Below, one piece after another: positions 1 to 5,231 of a stretch of DNA of 6,592 nt. Made by a program: the position numbers and the translations under genes. Each line of letters begins with the position of its first letter. Position 1 is the stretch's first letter. Under the pieces are notes generated by a model that did not search any database, had not been told where the DNA came from, and saw nothing but the letters and a program-made list of their open reading frames with translations. The DNA lies in NCBI GenBank assembly GCA_013812385.1, contig JACCTM010000310.1:1-6592 (forward strand), in the 5' to 3' direction. This DNA comes from Geodermatophilaceae bacterium. GTDB lineage: Bacteria; Actinomycetota; Actinomycetes; Mycobacteriales; Geodermatophilaceae.

Positions 1-218
1 CCCAGCGTCGCGCGGTGCTGACCATGTACCTGTGGTCCGGACTGCTGGCCTTCGGCACGGTGGCCATCGCGATCACCCGCCAGACGATCCCCGTGCTGAT
101 CGCCATGGCCGTCCTGGCAGTCATCGCCGTCGTGCTCTCCCGACTGCCAGGAATCGGTCAAGCGCGTACGGCGCGACCATCGCCCGGGGCGCAACGACCG
201 CCCCGCGTCAGCACATGA
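1..218 (+). CDS. WecA/MraY-family phospho-sugar transferase, C-terminal end (5' truncated)
   Basis: The reading frame is open from the window edge (first full codon at 3) to TGA at 216-218, giving the last 71 residues. It opens with QRRAVLTMYLWSGLLAFG, which resembles the last cytoplasmic loop and following helix of actinobacterial WecA/MraY-like enzymes. These integral membrane enzymes transfer a sugar-1-phosphate onto a polyprenyl phosphate at the start of cell-wall polymer synthesis. Two hydrophobic helices are visible (about residues 6-23 and 29-46 of the fragment), followed by a basic, Pro/Arg-rich cytoplasmic tail. The active-site Asp residues would lie upstream, outside the window. In M. 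tuberculosis the wecA-like gene Rv1302 sits just upstream of the atp operon, which supports the call. The stop overlaps the next start as ATGA (215-218), so the two genes are probably co-translated. The sugar specificity cannot be judged. Confidence 0.75.
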   Translation, partial: QRRAVLTMYLWSGLLAFGTVAIAITRQTIPVLIAMAVLAVIAVVLSRLPGIGQARTARPSPGAQRPPRVST

Positions 219-664
219 CCGACACAAGCAAGGAGCAGCCAACCGAAGCTGCGGCCTGGGACCTCGGCTACCTGCGGGTCGGAGCGCTGATCACCGCAGC
301 GGTCGCGGTGGTCGCGGTGCCGGTGGTCGGCTTGGTCGCCGGTGCGCGCGAGGCCTGGGGCACCGTCCTTGGCCTGGCTGTCGTGGTGGCCTTCTTCGCA
401 CTCTCCGGGATCGTCGTCGCTTGGGCCGGCCGGATCCACTACTCGTGGACGTTACCGGCGGCGCTGATCACCTTCGGGATCAAGGCGCTCGTACTCTTCG
501 TCGTCGTGCTGACCCTGCCCGATGACGGCCCGATCGCGCCTCGCGCCTTCGGGTGGGCGGTAGTGCTGGGGGTGCTGGGTTGGCAGCTCATACACGCTCG
601 GTGGGTGCTCACCCGCAGGCTGCTCTACGTCGACCCGGCCCGGGTTGAGCAGCAGCCCAATTGA
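215..664 (+). CDS. atpI: AtpI-like membrane protein at the head of the atp operon
   Basis: This encodes a 149-residue protein with four likely membrane helices (about residues 22-43, 47-71, 79-101 and 111-127), a short polar N-terminus and a basic C-terminal end. The frame stays open upstream to 32, but ATG 215 is preferred: the residues before it are Arg/His/Pro-rich shadow sequence, and the ATG overlaps the previous stop as ATGA. The motif PRAFGW before helix 4 and the terminal LLYVDP resemble, as I recall them, actinobacterial AtpI proteins found before atpB. Rv1303 occupies the same place in M. tuberculosis. AtpI proteins in other bacteria help c-ring assembly or Fo stability and are usually dispensable for the enzyme itself. 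That role here is inferred from position and topology, since the family is poorly conserved in sequence. The stop lies 16 bases before the next chosen start. Confidence 0.7.
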   Translation: MTDTSKEQPTEAAAWDLGYLRVGALITAAVAVVAVPVVGLVAGAREAWGTVLGLAVVVAFFALSGIVVAWAGRIHYSWTLPAALITFGIKALVLFVVVLTLPDDGPIAPRAFGWAVVLGVLGWQLIHARWVLTRRLLYVDPARVEQQPN

Positions 665-680
665 TAGGCTGGTCTGGCTC

Positions 681-941
681 ATGTCCGAGGACCCCAACGC
701 CGGTGCTGCTTCCGGATCGAGCGGTGCCAACACTGGTTATGCCGTCGTCGGCACGCTGATGTCCGGCATCGTCGTCTGGGGTGGGATCGGCTGGCTGCTG
801 GACCGCTGGTTCGACACGGTTATGTTCGCCGCACTTGGGGTGGTCATGGGCGCGGTACTCGGTATCTACCTCGTGATGGTCAAGTACGCCCAACTCCCGC
901 CAAGCAGGGACAGTAGAGAGACGGAGGGGAGACGGCAGTGA
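681..941 (+). CDS. AtpZ/AtpI-family small Fo accessory protein
   Basis: This encodes an 86-residue protein with a Gly/Ala/Ser-rich N-terminus, two membrane helices (about 20-40 and 47-68) and a charged C-terminal tail. The short connector between the helices reads GWLLDRWFDT, and the GxGxLxD-like pattern is typical of the AtpZ family (ATPase_gene1, PF09527). Members are encoded beside Fo genes and have been proposed to act in Fo assembly or in Mg2+/Ca2+ transport. Neither function can be shown from this sequence. I chose ATG 681. A TTG at 645 would add 12 residues, but it overlaps the previous gene and has no visible ribosome binding site; the AGG at 666-668 before ATG 681 is also weak, so the start is uncertain. 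The stop overlaps the atpB start as GTGA (938-941), which suggests translational coupling to subunit a. Confidence 0.72.
   Translation: MSEDPNAGAASGSSGANTGYAVVGTLMSGIVVWGGIGWLLDRWFDTVMFAALGVVMGAVLGIYLVMVKYAQLPPSRDSRETEGRRQ
923..931 (+). promoter_or_regulatory. Ribosome binding site for atpB
   Basis: The purine run GGAGGGGAG lies 6 bases before the GTG at 938 and sits inside the end of the AtpZ-like gene. It supports GTG 938 as the atpB start over later ATG codons, the first of which (1208) lies deep inside conserved sequence. Confidence 0.7.
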
Positions 942-1783
942 TAGCCGCCATCCTGGCCGCCGATTTCCGGGGCAGACCAGCCATCCTGGCCAGCGAGTCC
1001 GGCGGTAGGGGCGAAGGCTACGAAGCGCCCACCGTCGAGGAGTTCTTCCCGCCCCCGCTCTTCGAGTTCTCCGTGTTCGGGCTCGACTTCGAGATCACCC
1101 GGATCACGATCATCAGCTGGATCGCCGTGGCCGCCCTGATCCTGCTGTTCTTCTTCGCGGCCAGGCGCGCCCGGATCGTTCCGGGCAAGCTGCAGTTCTT
1201 CGGCGAGATGGCCTACAACCTGATCCGCGACGGCGTCGGGCGCGACGTGATCGGCAAGCAGGCCAAACCGTTCATCCCCTATCTGGCGACCCTGTTCTTC
1301 TTCATCCTGTTCAACAACCTGATGGGCATCATCCCGTTCGCCCAGATCTCGCCCAGCGCCAAGATCGCCTACCCGGCCTTCATGGCAATCCTGAGCTATC
1401 TGCTCTACCTCGGCGTCGGGATCAAGCGACACGGCTTCTTCCCGTACTTCAAGGGCCTCATCGTCGTCCCCGGTGTTCCGGTCTACATGCACATCCTGCT
1501 GATTCCCATCGAGTTCCTGTCCAACGTGATCGCGCGGCCGTTCACCCTGGCGATCCGGCTCTTCGCCAACATGTTCGCCGGGCATCTACTCTTGGTGGTG
1601 TTCTCCCTCGGCGCGGCATACCTGCTCGTACAGCCGAACGTGTCGGTGATCTTCGCGCCGGTCGCTTTCCTCGTCGCCATCGCGATGACCTTCTTCGAGA
1701 TCCTGGTCGCCGCCCTGCAGGCCTACGTCTTCACGATCCTGACCGCCGTCTACCTCGAAGAATCGATCGCCGGCGGCCACTGA
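938..1783 (+). CDS. atpB: ATP synthase Fo subunit a
   Basis: This is the membrane stator subunit that forms the two proton half-channels against the c-ring. The protein has 281 residues. A 50-odd-residue N-terminal segment, containing the acidic APTVEEFFPPP, precedes the first helix (about 55-75). Further hydrophobic segments lie near 112-134, 145-163, 184-200, 205-231 and 236-276. The essential channel arginine is R207 in IRLFANMFAGH, matching E. coli R210. Q261 in LQAYVF matches E. coli Q252. H216 and E254 occupy the places of E. coli E219 and H245, an exchange of the two residues also seen in mitochondrial subunit a. The start is GTG, with a strong ribosome binding site and a 4-base overlap with the preceding gene. 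Length and residues look complete, and nothing suggests damage. Confidence 0.96.
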   Translation: MIAAILAADFRGRPAILASESGGRGEGYEAPTVEEFFPPPLFEFSVFGLDFEITRITIISWIAVAALILLFFFAARRARIVPGKLQFFGEMAYNLIRDGVGRDVIGKQAKPFIPYLATLFFFILFNNLMGIIPFAQISPSAKIAYPAFMAILSYLLYLGVGIKRHGFFPYFKGLIVVPGVPVYMHILLIPIEFLSNVIARPFTLAIRLFANMFAGHLLLVVFSLGAAYLLVQPNVSVIFAPVAFLVAIAMTFFEILVAALQAYVFTILTAVYLEESIAGGH

Positions 1784-1800
1784 CCCCGCCCCAATCCGTC

Positions 1801-1817
1801 CGCGTGAGCCTCACGCG
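1801..1817 (+). other. Perfect inverted repeat (RNA hairpin) before atpE
   Basis: CGCGTGA (1801-1807) and TCACGCG (1811-1817) are exact reverse complements separated by the 3-base loop GCC. The stem has 7 pairs, five of them G-C. It ends 8 bases before the AGGAGG of atpE and has no U-tract, so it is more likely an mRNA-processing, stability or translation element than a terminator. A DNA-binding protein operator is possible but less likely inside an operon. Confidence 0.6.
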
Positions 1818-1825
1818 AACACCAC

Positions 1826-1831
1826 AGGAGG
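1826..1831 (+). promoter_or_regulatory. Strong ribosome binding site for atpE
   Basis: A canonical AGGAGG lies 9 bases before ATG 1841. It is a full consensus match for an actinobacterial anti-Shine-Dalgarno and the clearest such site among the operon junctions. This fits subunit c being needed in about ten copies per enzyme. Confidence 0.8.
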
Positions 1832-1840
1832 AAACCTCGC

Positions 1841-2068
1841 ATGCTCGACGTAGTGGCAGAACTGGAAGGAAACGTCACCGCAATCGCGTACGGCCTGTCC
1901 GCGATCGGACCCGGTATCGGCGTCGGCATCGTCTGGGCCGCCTACATCCAGGCGACCGCCCGCCAGCCGGAGTCGGCGGGCCTTACGCGGACATATGCGT
2001 TCCTGGGTGCCGCGTTGTCCGAAGCGCTCGCGCTGATCGGTTTCGTCGCCCCGCTCGTCCTCACCTAA
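1841..2068 (+). CDS. atpE: ATP synthase Fo subunit c (c-ring)
   Basis: This encodes a 75-residue helical hairpin that assembles into the proton-driven rotor ring. Helix 1 (about 12-35) contains G23, G25, G27 and G29 in GPGIGVG. The polar loop that contacts gamma and epsilon is R41-Q42-P43. Helix 2 (about 50-74) carries the proton-carrying carboxylate E61 in SEALALIG. The residue paired with E61 in helix 1 is V28, and A62 follows E61, so the Gln and Ser ligands typical of Na+-binding c subunits are missing. Proton coupling is therefore expected. The M. tuberculosis c subunit has D28 and Y64, both part of its bedaquiline-binding region; here these are V28 and A64. The gene follows a 57-base leader with a hairpin and a consensus ribosome binding site. 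Confidence 0.96.
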   Translation: MLDVVAELEGNVTAIAYGLSAIGPGIGVGIVWAAYIQATARQPESAGLTRTYAFLGAALSEALALIGFVAPLVLT

Positions 2069-2081
2069 AGGCTGACCAGCA

Positions 2082-2696
2082 ATGAAGTTGTTTGCTGCGG
2101 AAGGTTCCAGCCCGCTGATCCCGCCGTTGCCCGAGATCATTCTCGGGTTGGTCGCCTTCGGTCTGGTCCTGCTGCTGTTCTGGCGGTACGTGATTCCCCA
2201 GTTCGAGAAGGCCTACCAGGCTCGACGGGACGCGATCGAGGGCGGCATCGAAAAGGCCCAGGCCATGCAGGCCGAAGCCAAGCAGGCCCTGGAGACCTAT
2301 CAGGCGCAGCTGGCCGAGGCTCGCGGTGAAGCCGCCTCGATTCGCGACAACGCACGGGCCGAGGGACAGCAGATCGTCGAGGAACTCCGGCAGAAGGCTC
2401 AGGAGGAGTCCGAGCGGATCATCGCTCGCGGTGAGGAGCAGTTGGCCGCCCAGCGCAAGCAGACCGTGGCCGAGCTCCGCGGCCAGATCGGCGGGATGGC
2501 CGTTGACCTGGCTGGACGGGTGGTCGGGGAGTCCCTGGAAGACGAGGCCCGTCGCCGCGGAACCGTGGACCGTTTTCTTGACGAACTCGACGCGATGAGC
2601 GCCGAGGACAAAGACGAGTCGAAGACTGGGGACACCGGCGTCGAGACGCCCGCGACGGTGCCAGCCGGCGCGGGTGAGTCGGAGGATCAGGCCTGA
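2082..2696 (+). CDS. atpF: ATP synthase Fo subunit b (peripheral stalk)
   Basis: This is the stator stalk subunit that joins subunit a in the membrane to delta at the top of F1. The protein has 204 residues. A short N-terminus with SSPLIPPLPE leads into one membrane helix (about 18-37), then a long charged helix with Ala/Glu/Gln/Lys repeats (about 41-135), which should form the right-handed coiled coil of the dimer. Residues about 136-170 (GQIGGMAVDLAGRVVGE and onward) match the delta-binding end of the family. The last 34 residues are acidic and Pro/Gly/Thr-rich and probably disordered; E. coli b (156 residues) lacks such a tail. ATG 2082 is preceded by AAAGG, which overlaps the atpE stop. 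The stop shares one base with the next start (TGATG). Confidence 0.95.
   Translation: MKLFAAEGSSPLIPPLPEIILGLVAFGLVLLLFWRYVIPQFEKAYQARRDAIEGGIEKAQAMQAEAKQALETYQAQLAEARGEAASIRDNARAEGQQIVEELRQKAQEESERIIARGEEQLAAQRKQTVAELRGQIGGMAVDLAGRVVGESLEDEARRRGTVDRFLDELDAMSAEDKDESKTGDTGVETPATVPAGAGESEDQA
2681..2685 (+). promoter_or_regulatory. Ribosome binding site for atpH within the atpF end
   Basis: GGAGG lies 10 bases before ATG 2696, inside the last codons of atpF. It supports the start that overlaps the atpF stop by one base. Confidence 0.6.
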
Positions 2697-3514
2697 TGCA
2701 GGCCGCCAGCCGCGAGGCGCTGCGCACGCTCTCCGAAGCGCTCGACAACGTCAGCGAGGGGACCTCGGGCACGGTCTTGCTGAGCGTGGCCGATGAGCTG
2801 TTCGCGGTCGTGGGCGTGCTGGAGAACCAGCATGCGTTGCGACGTGCGCTGGCCGACACCTCGACCGACGCCGATGCGCGGGCAGGCTTGGCTGACCGGC
2901 TGTTCAGCGACAAAGTCAGGGCGCAGACCGCCGCTGTACTAGAGTCCGCGGTACGCGTCCGGTGGTCGTTGCCCAGCGAGTTCGCCGCCGGACTGGAGCG
3001 ACTGGCCGTACAGGCAGCCTTTTTGTCCGCCGAGGCCGACGACAAGCTGGACACTGTCGAGGACGAGCTGTTCCGGTTCGGCCGGATCATCGCCGGTCGC
3101 CCGGAACTGCAGCGGGCGTTGTCTGACTCCGCCGCCAGCAACGCGCAACGAGGTAGCCTGGTTGACGCGTTGGTCGGTGGCAAGGTCCACGCGGTCACCG
3201 AGCGATTGCTGGCAGCCAGTCTCACCGGTGCACGGGCACGCCATGCCGAGCAGACCGTCGAGGAACTCTCCGATCTCGCTGCTCTACGCCGACAGCGCTC
3301 CATCGCGCAGATCACCACGTCGGTCGGGTTGACCGACGAGCAGGAGCAGCGGCTGGTCGACAGCTTGTCTCGGATCTACAACCGACGGATCTCGCTGCAG
3401 ATCTCCCTGGCCCCCGAGCTTCTCGGTGGCCTGGTCGTTCGGGTGGGCGACGAGATCATCGACGGCAGCACCCGATTCCGGCTCGCCGCCGCCCGCCAGC
3501 GGCTGGCCCGCTGA
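2696..3514 (+). CDS. atpH: ATP synthase F1 subunit delta (OSCP family)
   Basis: This subunit caps the alpha-beta hexamer and binds the b stalk, holding the stator against rotation. The protein has 272 residues, about 95 more than E. coli delta (177), as is usual for actinobacterial delta. The conserved C-terminal signature is GGLVVRVGDEIIDGSTR (residues about 244-260). The extra length is explained at least in part by an internal repeat: residues 31-86 align without gaps to 121-176, with 19 of 56 identical, including DELF, RAL and KV. This suggests two copies of the N-terminal helical domain followed by one C-terminal domain. Unlike in mycobacteria, delta is not fused to a b-type stalk helix here. 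The start overlaps the atpF stop (TGATG), with GGAGG 10 bases upstream. Confidence 0.94.
   Translation: MQAASREALRTLSEALDNVSEGTSGTVLLSVADELFAVVGVLENQHALRRALADTSTDADARAGLADRLFSDKVRAQTAAVLESAVRVRWSLPSEFAAGLERLAVQAAFLSAEADDKLDTVEDELFRFGRIIAGRPELQRALSDSAASNAQRGSLVDALVGGKVHAVTERLLAASLTGARARHAEQTVEELSDLAALRRQRSIAQITTSVGLTDEQEQRLVDSLSRIYNRRISLQISLAPELLGGLVVRVGDEIIDGSTRFRLAAARQRLAR
2786..3223 (+). repeat. Diverged internal duplication within atpH
   Basis: Codons 31-86 (2786-2953) and 121-176 (3056-3223) encode segments that align at a constant offset of 90 residues. I count 19 identities in 56 positions, with many conservative pairs besides. At the DNA level the copies are strongly diverged, so this is an old domain duplication and not a recent repeat. 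Confidence 0.65.
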
Positions 3515-3587
3515 GCGTTACGACCCCCTACCCGAGACCGATACCCATGACACCGCAACCGAGAACGCAGACAGACAGGACACCCAG
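3515..3587 (+). other. Intergenic gap between atpH and atpA (73 bases)
   Basis: This is the longest gap in the window. It is C/A-rich, with an acag/acagg-like stretch near the end that offers only a modest ribosome binding site (AGGA about 8 bases before ATG 3588). I see no clear hairpin, terminator or promoter. The atpA frame stays open through this gap, but the upstream part overlaps atpH and is not conserved-looking. Confidence 0.5.
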
Positions 3588-5231
3588 ATGGCCGAGCTGA
3601 CGATCTCCGCAGACGAAATCCAGGCCGCAATAGAGGACTACGTTTCCTCCTTCGCCGCCGACGCCTCGCGGGAGGAGGTGGGCACCGTCGTGGACACTGC
3701 CGATGGCATCGCCCACGTCGAGGGCCTGCCCTCGGCGATGACCAACGAGCTCCTCGAGTTCCACGACGGTGTGCTCGGCGTCGCCCTCAACCTCGACGTT
3801 CGCGACATCGGCGCGGTCATCCTCGGTGACTATCAGGGCCTGCAGGAGGGACAGCAGGTCACCCGTACCGGACGGATCCTGTCCGTACCCGTGGGAGATG
3901 CCTTCCTCGGGCGGGTGGTCGACCCGCTGGCCCAGCCGTTGGACGGACTCGGCAACATCGAGAGCGACGAGGAACGGGTTCTCGAACTGCAGGCCGCCTC
4001 GGTGATCGACCGGCAGAGCGTGTCCGAGCCGCTGCAGACCGGGATCAAGGCCATCGATGCGATGACCCCGATCGGCCGTGGCCAACGTCAGCTGATCATC
4101 GGCGACCGCAAGACCGGCAAGACAGCGGTCTGCGTAGACACGATCATCAACCAGAAGCAGGCCTGGGAATCCGGCGACCCCGAGCAGCAGGTCCGCTGCA
4201 TCTACGTCGCCATCGGCCAGAAGGGCTCGACGATCTCCGGAGTGCGGGCGGCACTCGACGAGGCCGGCGCCCTGGAGTACACGACGATCGTGGCGGCTCC
4301 CGCATCGGACTCGGCCGGCTTCAAGTGGCTGGCGCCCTACACCGGTTCTGCCCTGGGACAGCACTGGATGTATCAGGGCAAGCACGTCCTGATCGTCTTC
4401 GACGACCTGTCCAAGCAGGCCGAGGCCTACCGTGCGATCTCGCTGCTGCTGCGCCGCCCGCCCGGTCGCGAGGCCTACCCCGGCGACGTGTTCTACCTGC
4501 ACTCCCGCCTGCTCGAGCGCTGCGCGAAGCTGTCCGACGACCTCGGCGGCGGCTCGATGACCGGCCTGCCGATCATCGAGACCAAGGCCAACGACATTGC
4601 CGCCTACATCCCGACCAATGTCATCTCGATCACCGACGGACAGTGCTTCTTCCAGTCCGACCTGTTCAACCAGGGGGTCCGCCCGGCCATGGCCGTCGGC
4701 ACGTCGGTGTCCCGGGTCGGCGGTGCCGCCCAGATCAAGGCGATGAAGTCGGTGGCCGGATCGCTGCGGGTCAATCTCGCGCAGTACCGCGAGCTGGAGG
4801 CCTTCTCCGCCTTTGCTTCCGACCTCGATGCTTCTTCACGGGCCACGCTGGACCGCGGGGCGCGGATCGTGGAACTGCTCAAGCAGGGCGTCTACTCGCC
4901 GTACCCGGTCGAGGAGCAGGTCGTCTCGATCTTCCTGGGTACCCAGGGCCATGTGGACAAGGTGCCGGTCGAGGACGTCCGCCGGTTCGAGTCCGAATTC
5001 TTGGACTACCTGCGGCACAACGACAAGGGCGTCCTGGACACCATCCGCGAGTCCAAGAAGTTCGAGGACGACACCGAGGCATCGGTCGTGTCGGCCGTCG
5101 AGGAGTTCACCAAGCGCTTCACCACCACCTCGGGGGAGTCGTTGGTCGGCAGCGAGGCCGAAGCCGAGGCCATGGACTCCGAGGACGTCGGCCAGGAAAA
5201 GATCCAGGTCCGCAAGAAGAAGGCCGGATAA
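3588..5231 (+). CDS. atpA: ATP synthase F1 subunit alpha
   Basis: This is the non-catalytic nucleotide-binding subunit of the alpha3-beta3 head. The protein has 547 residues. An N-terminal delta-contact segment and beta-barrel (about 1-95) are followed by the nucleotide-binding domain with P-loop G172-DRKTGKT-179 and Walker B-type IVFDD (D272/D273). The arginine that reaches into the beta catalytic site is R376 in SVSRVGGAAQ, the same number as in E. coli. The helical C-terminal domain runs to about 511. A further 36 residues (512-547), acidic then ending in RKKKAG, extend past the end of E. coli alpha (513 residues). Mycobacterial alpha has a similar tail, reported to restrain ATP hydrolysis. 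ATG 3588 is chosen because conserved sequence begins with MAELTISADEIQ; the open frame back to 3426 overlaps atpH. The stop abuts the atpG start (TAAATG). Confidence 0.97.
   Translation: MAELTISADEIQAAIEDYVSSFAADASREEVGTVVDTADGIAHVEGLPSAMTNELLEFHDGVLGVALNLDVRDIGAVILGDYQGLQEGQQVTRTGRILSVPVGDAFLGRVVDPLAQPLDGLGNIESDEERVLELQAASVIDRQSVSEPLQTGIKAIDAMTPIGRGQRQLIIGDRKTGKTAVCVDTIINQKQAWESGDPEQQVRCIYVAIGQKGSTISGVRAALDEAGALEYTTIVAAPASDSAGFKWLAPYTGSALGQHWMYQGKHVLIVFDDLSKQAEAYRAISLLLRRPPGREAYPGDVFYLHSRLLERCAKLSDDLGGGSMTGLPIIETKANDIAAYIPTNVISITDGQCFFQSDLFNQGVRPAMAVGTSVSRVGGAAQIKAMKSVAGSLRVNLAQYRELEAFSAFASDLDASSRATLDRGARIVELLKQGVYSPYPVEEQVVSIFLGTQGHVDKVPVEDVRRFESEFLDYLRHNDKGVLDTIRESKKFEDDTEASVVSAVEEFTKRFTTTSGESLVGSEAEAEAMDSEDVGQEKIQVRKKKAG

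Larger units (their letters stand above)
1784..1840 (+). other. Intergenic gap between atpB and atpE (57 bases)
   Basis: This gap holds a C-rich stretch directly after the atpB stop, a perfect hairpin (1801-1817), and the atpE ribosome binding site (1826-1831). I see no run of T after the hairpin, so it does not look like an intrinsic terminator. I also see no convincing -35/-10 pair. It probably acts as a 5' leader that sets atpE translation or mRNA processing. Confidence 0.6.

Noticed and set aside
645..680. TTG 645 as the start of the AtpZ-like gene.
   Set aside because: It lies inside the end of the AtpI-like gene with no ribosome binding site. ATG 681 gives a more typical N-terminus, although its own site is weak.
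1801..1817. The hairpin before atpE as a transcription terminator.
   Set aside because: No T-run follows it, and it lies inside an operon whose downstream genes must be expressed with atpB.
2419..3318. A 299-codon open frame on the - strand opposite atpF/atpH.
   Set aside because: It is Ser/Arg/Ala-rich antisense shadow typical of high-GC coding DNA, with no recognisable domain, opposite two well-supported genes.
3426..3587. Open frame extending atpA 54 codons upstream.
   Set aside because: It overlaps the end of atpH in another frame, reads as low-complexity shadow sequence, and conserved alpha sequence starts at ATG 3588 with a nearby purine-rich site.
3547..3600. A 17-codon mini-ORF (ATG 3547 to TGA 3600) overlapping the atpA start.
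   Set aside because: It has no visible ribosome binding site and an unremarkable peptide. It could in principle couple to atpA translation, but one sequence gives no support.
3528..4502. A 324-codon open frame on the - strand opposite atpA.
   Set aside because: It mirrors the codon pattern of atpA and has no membrane or catalytic pattern of its own; antisense openness is expected at this base composition.
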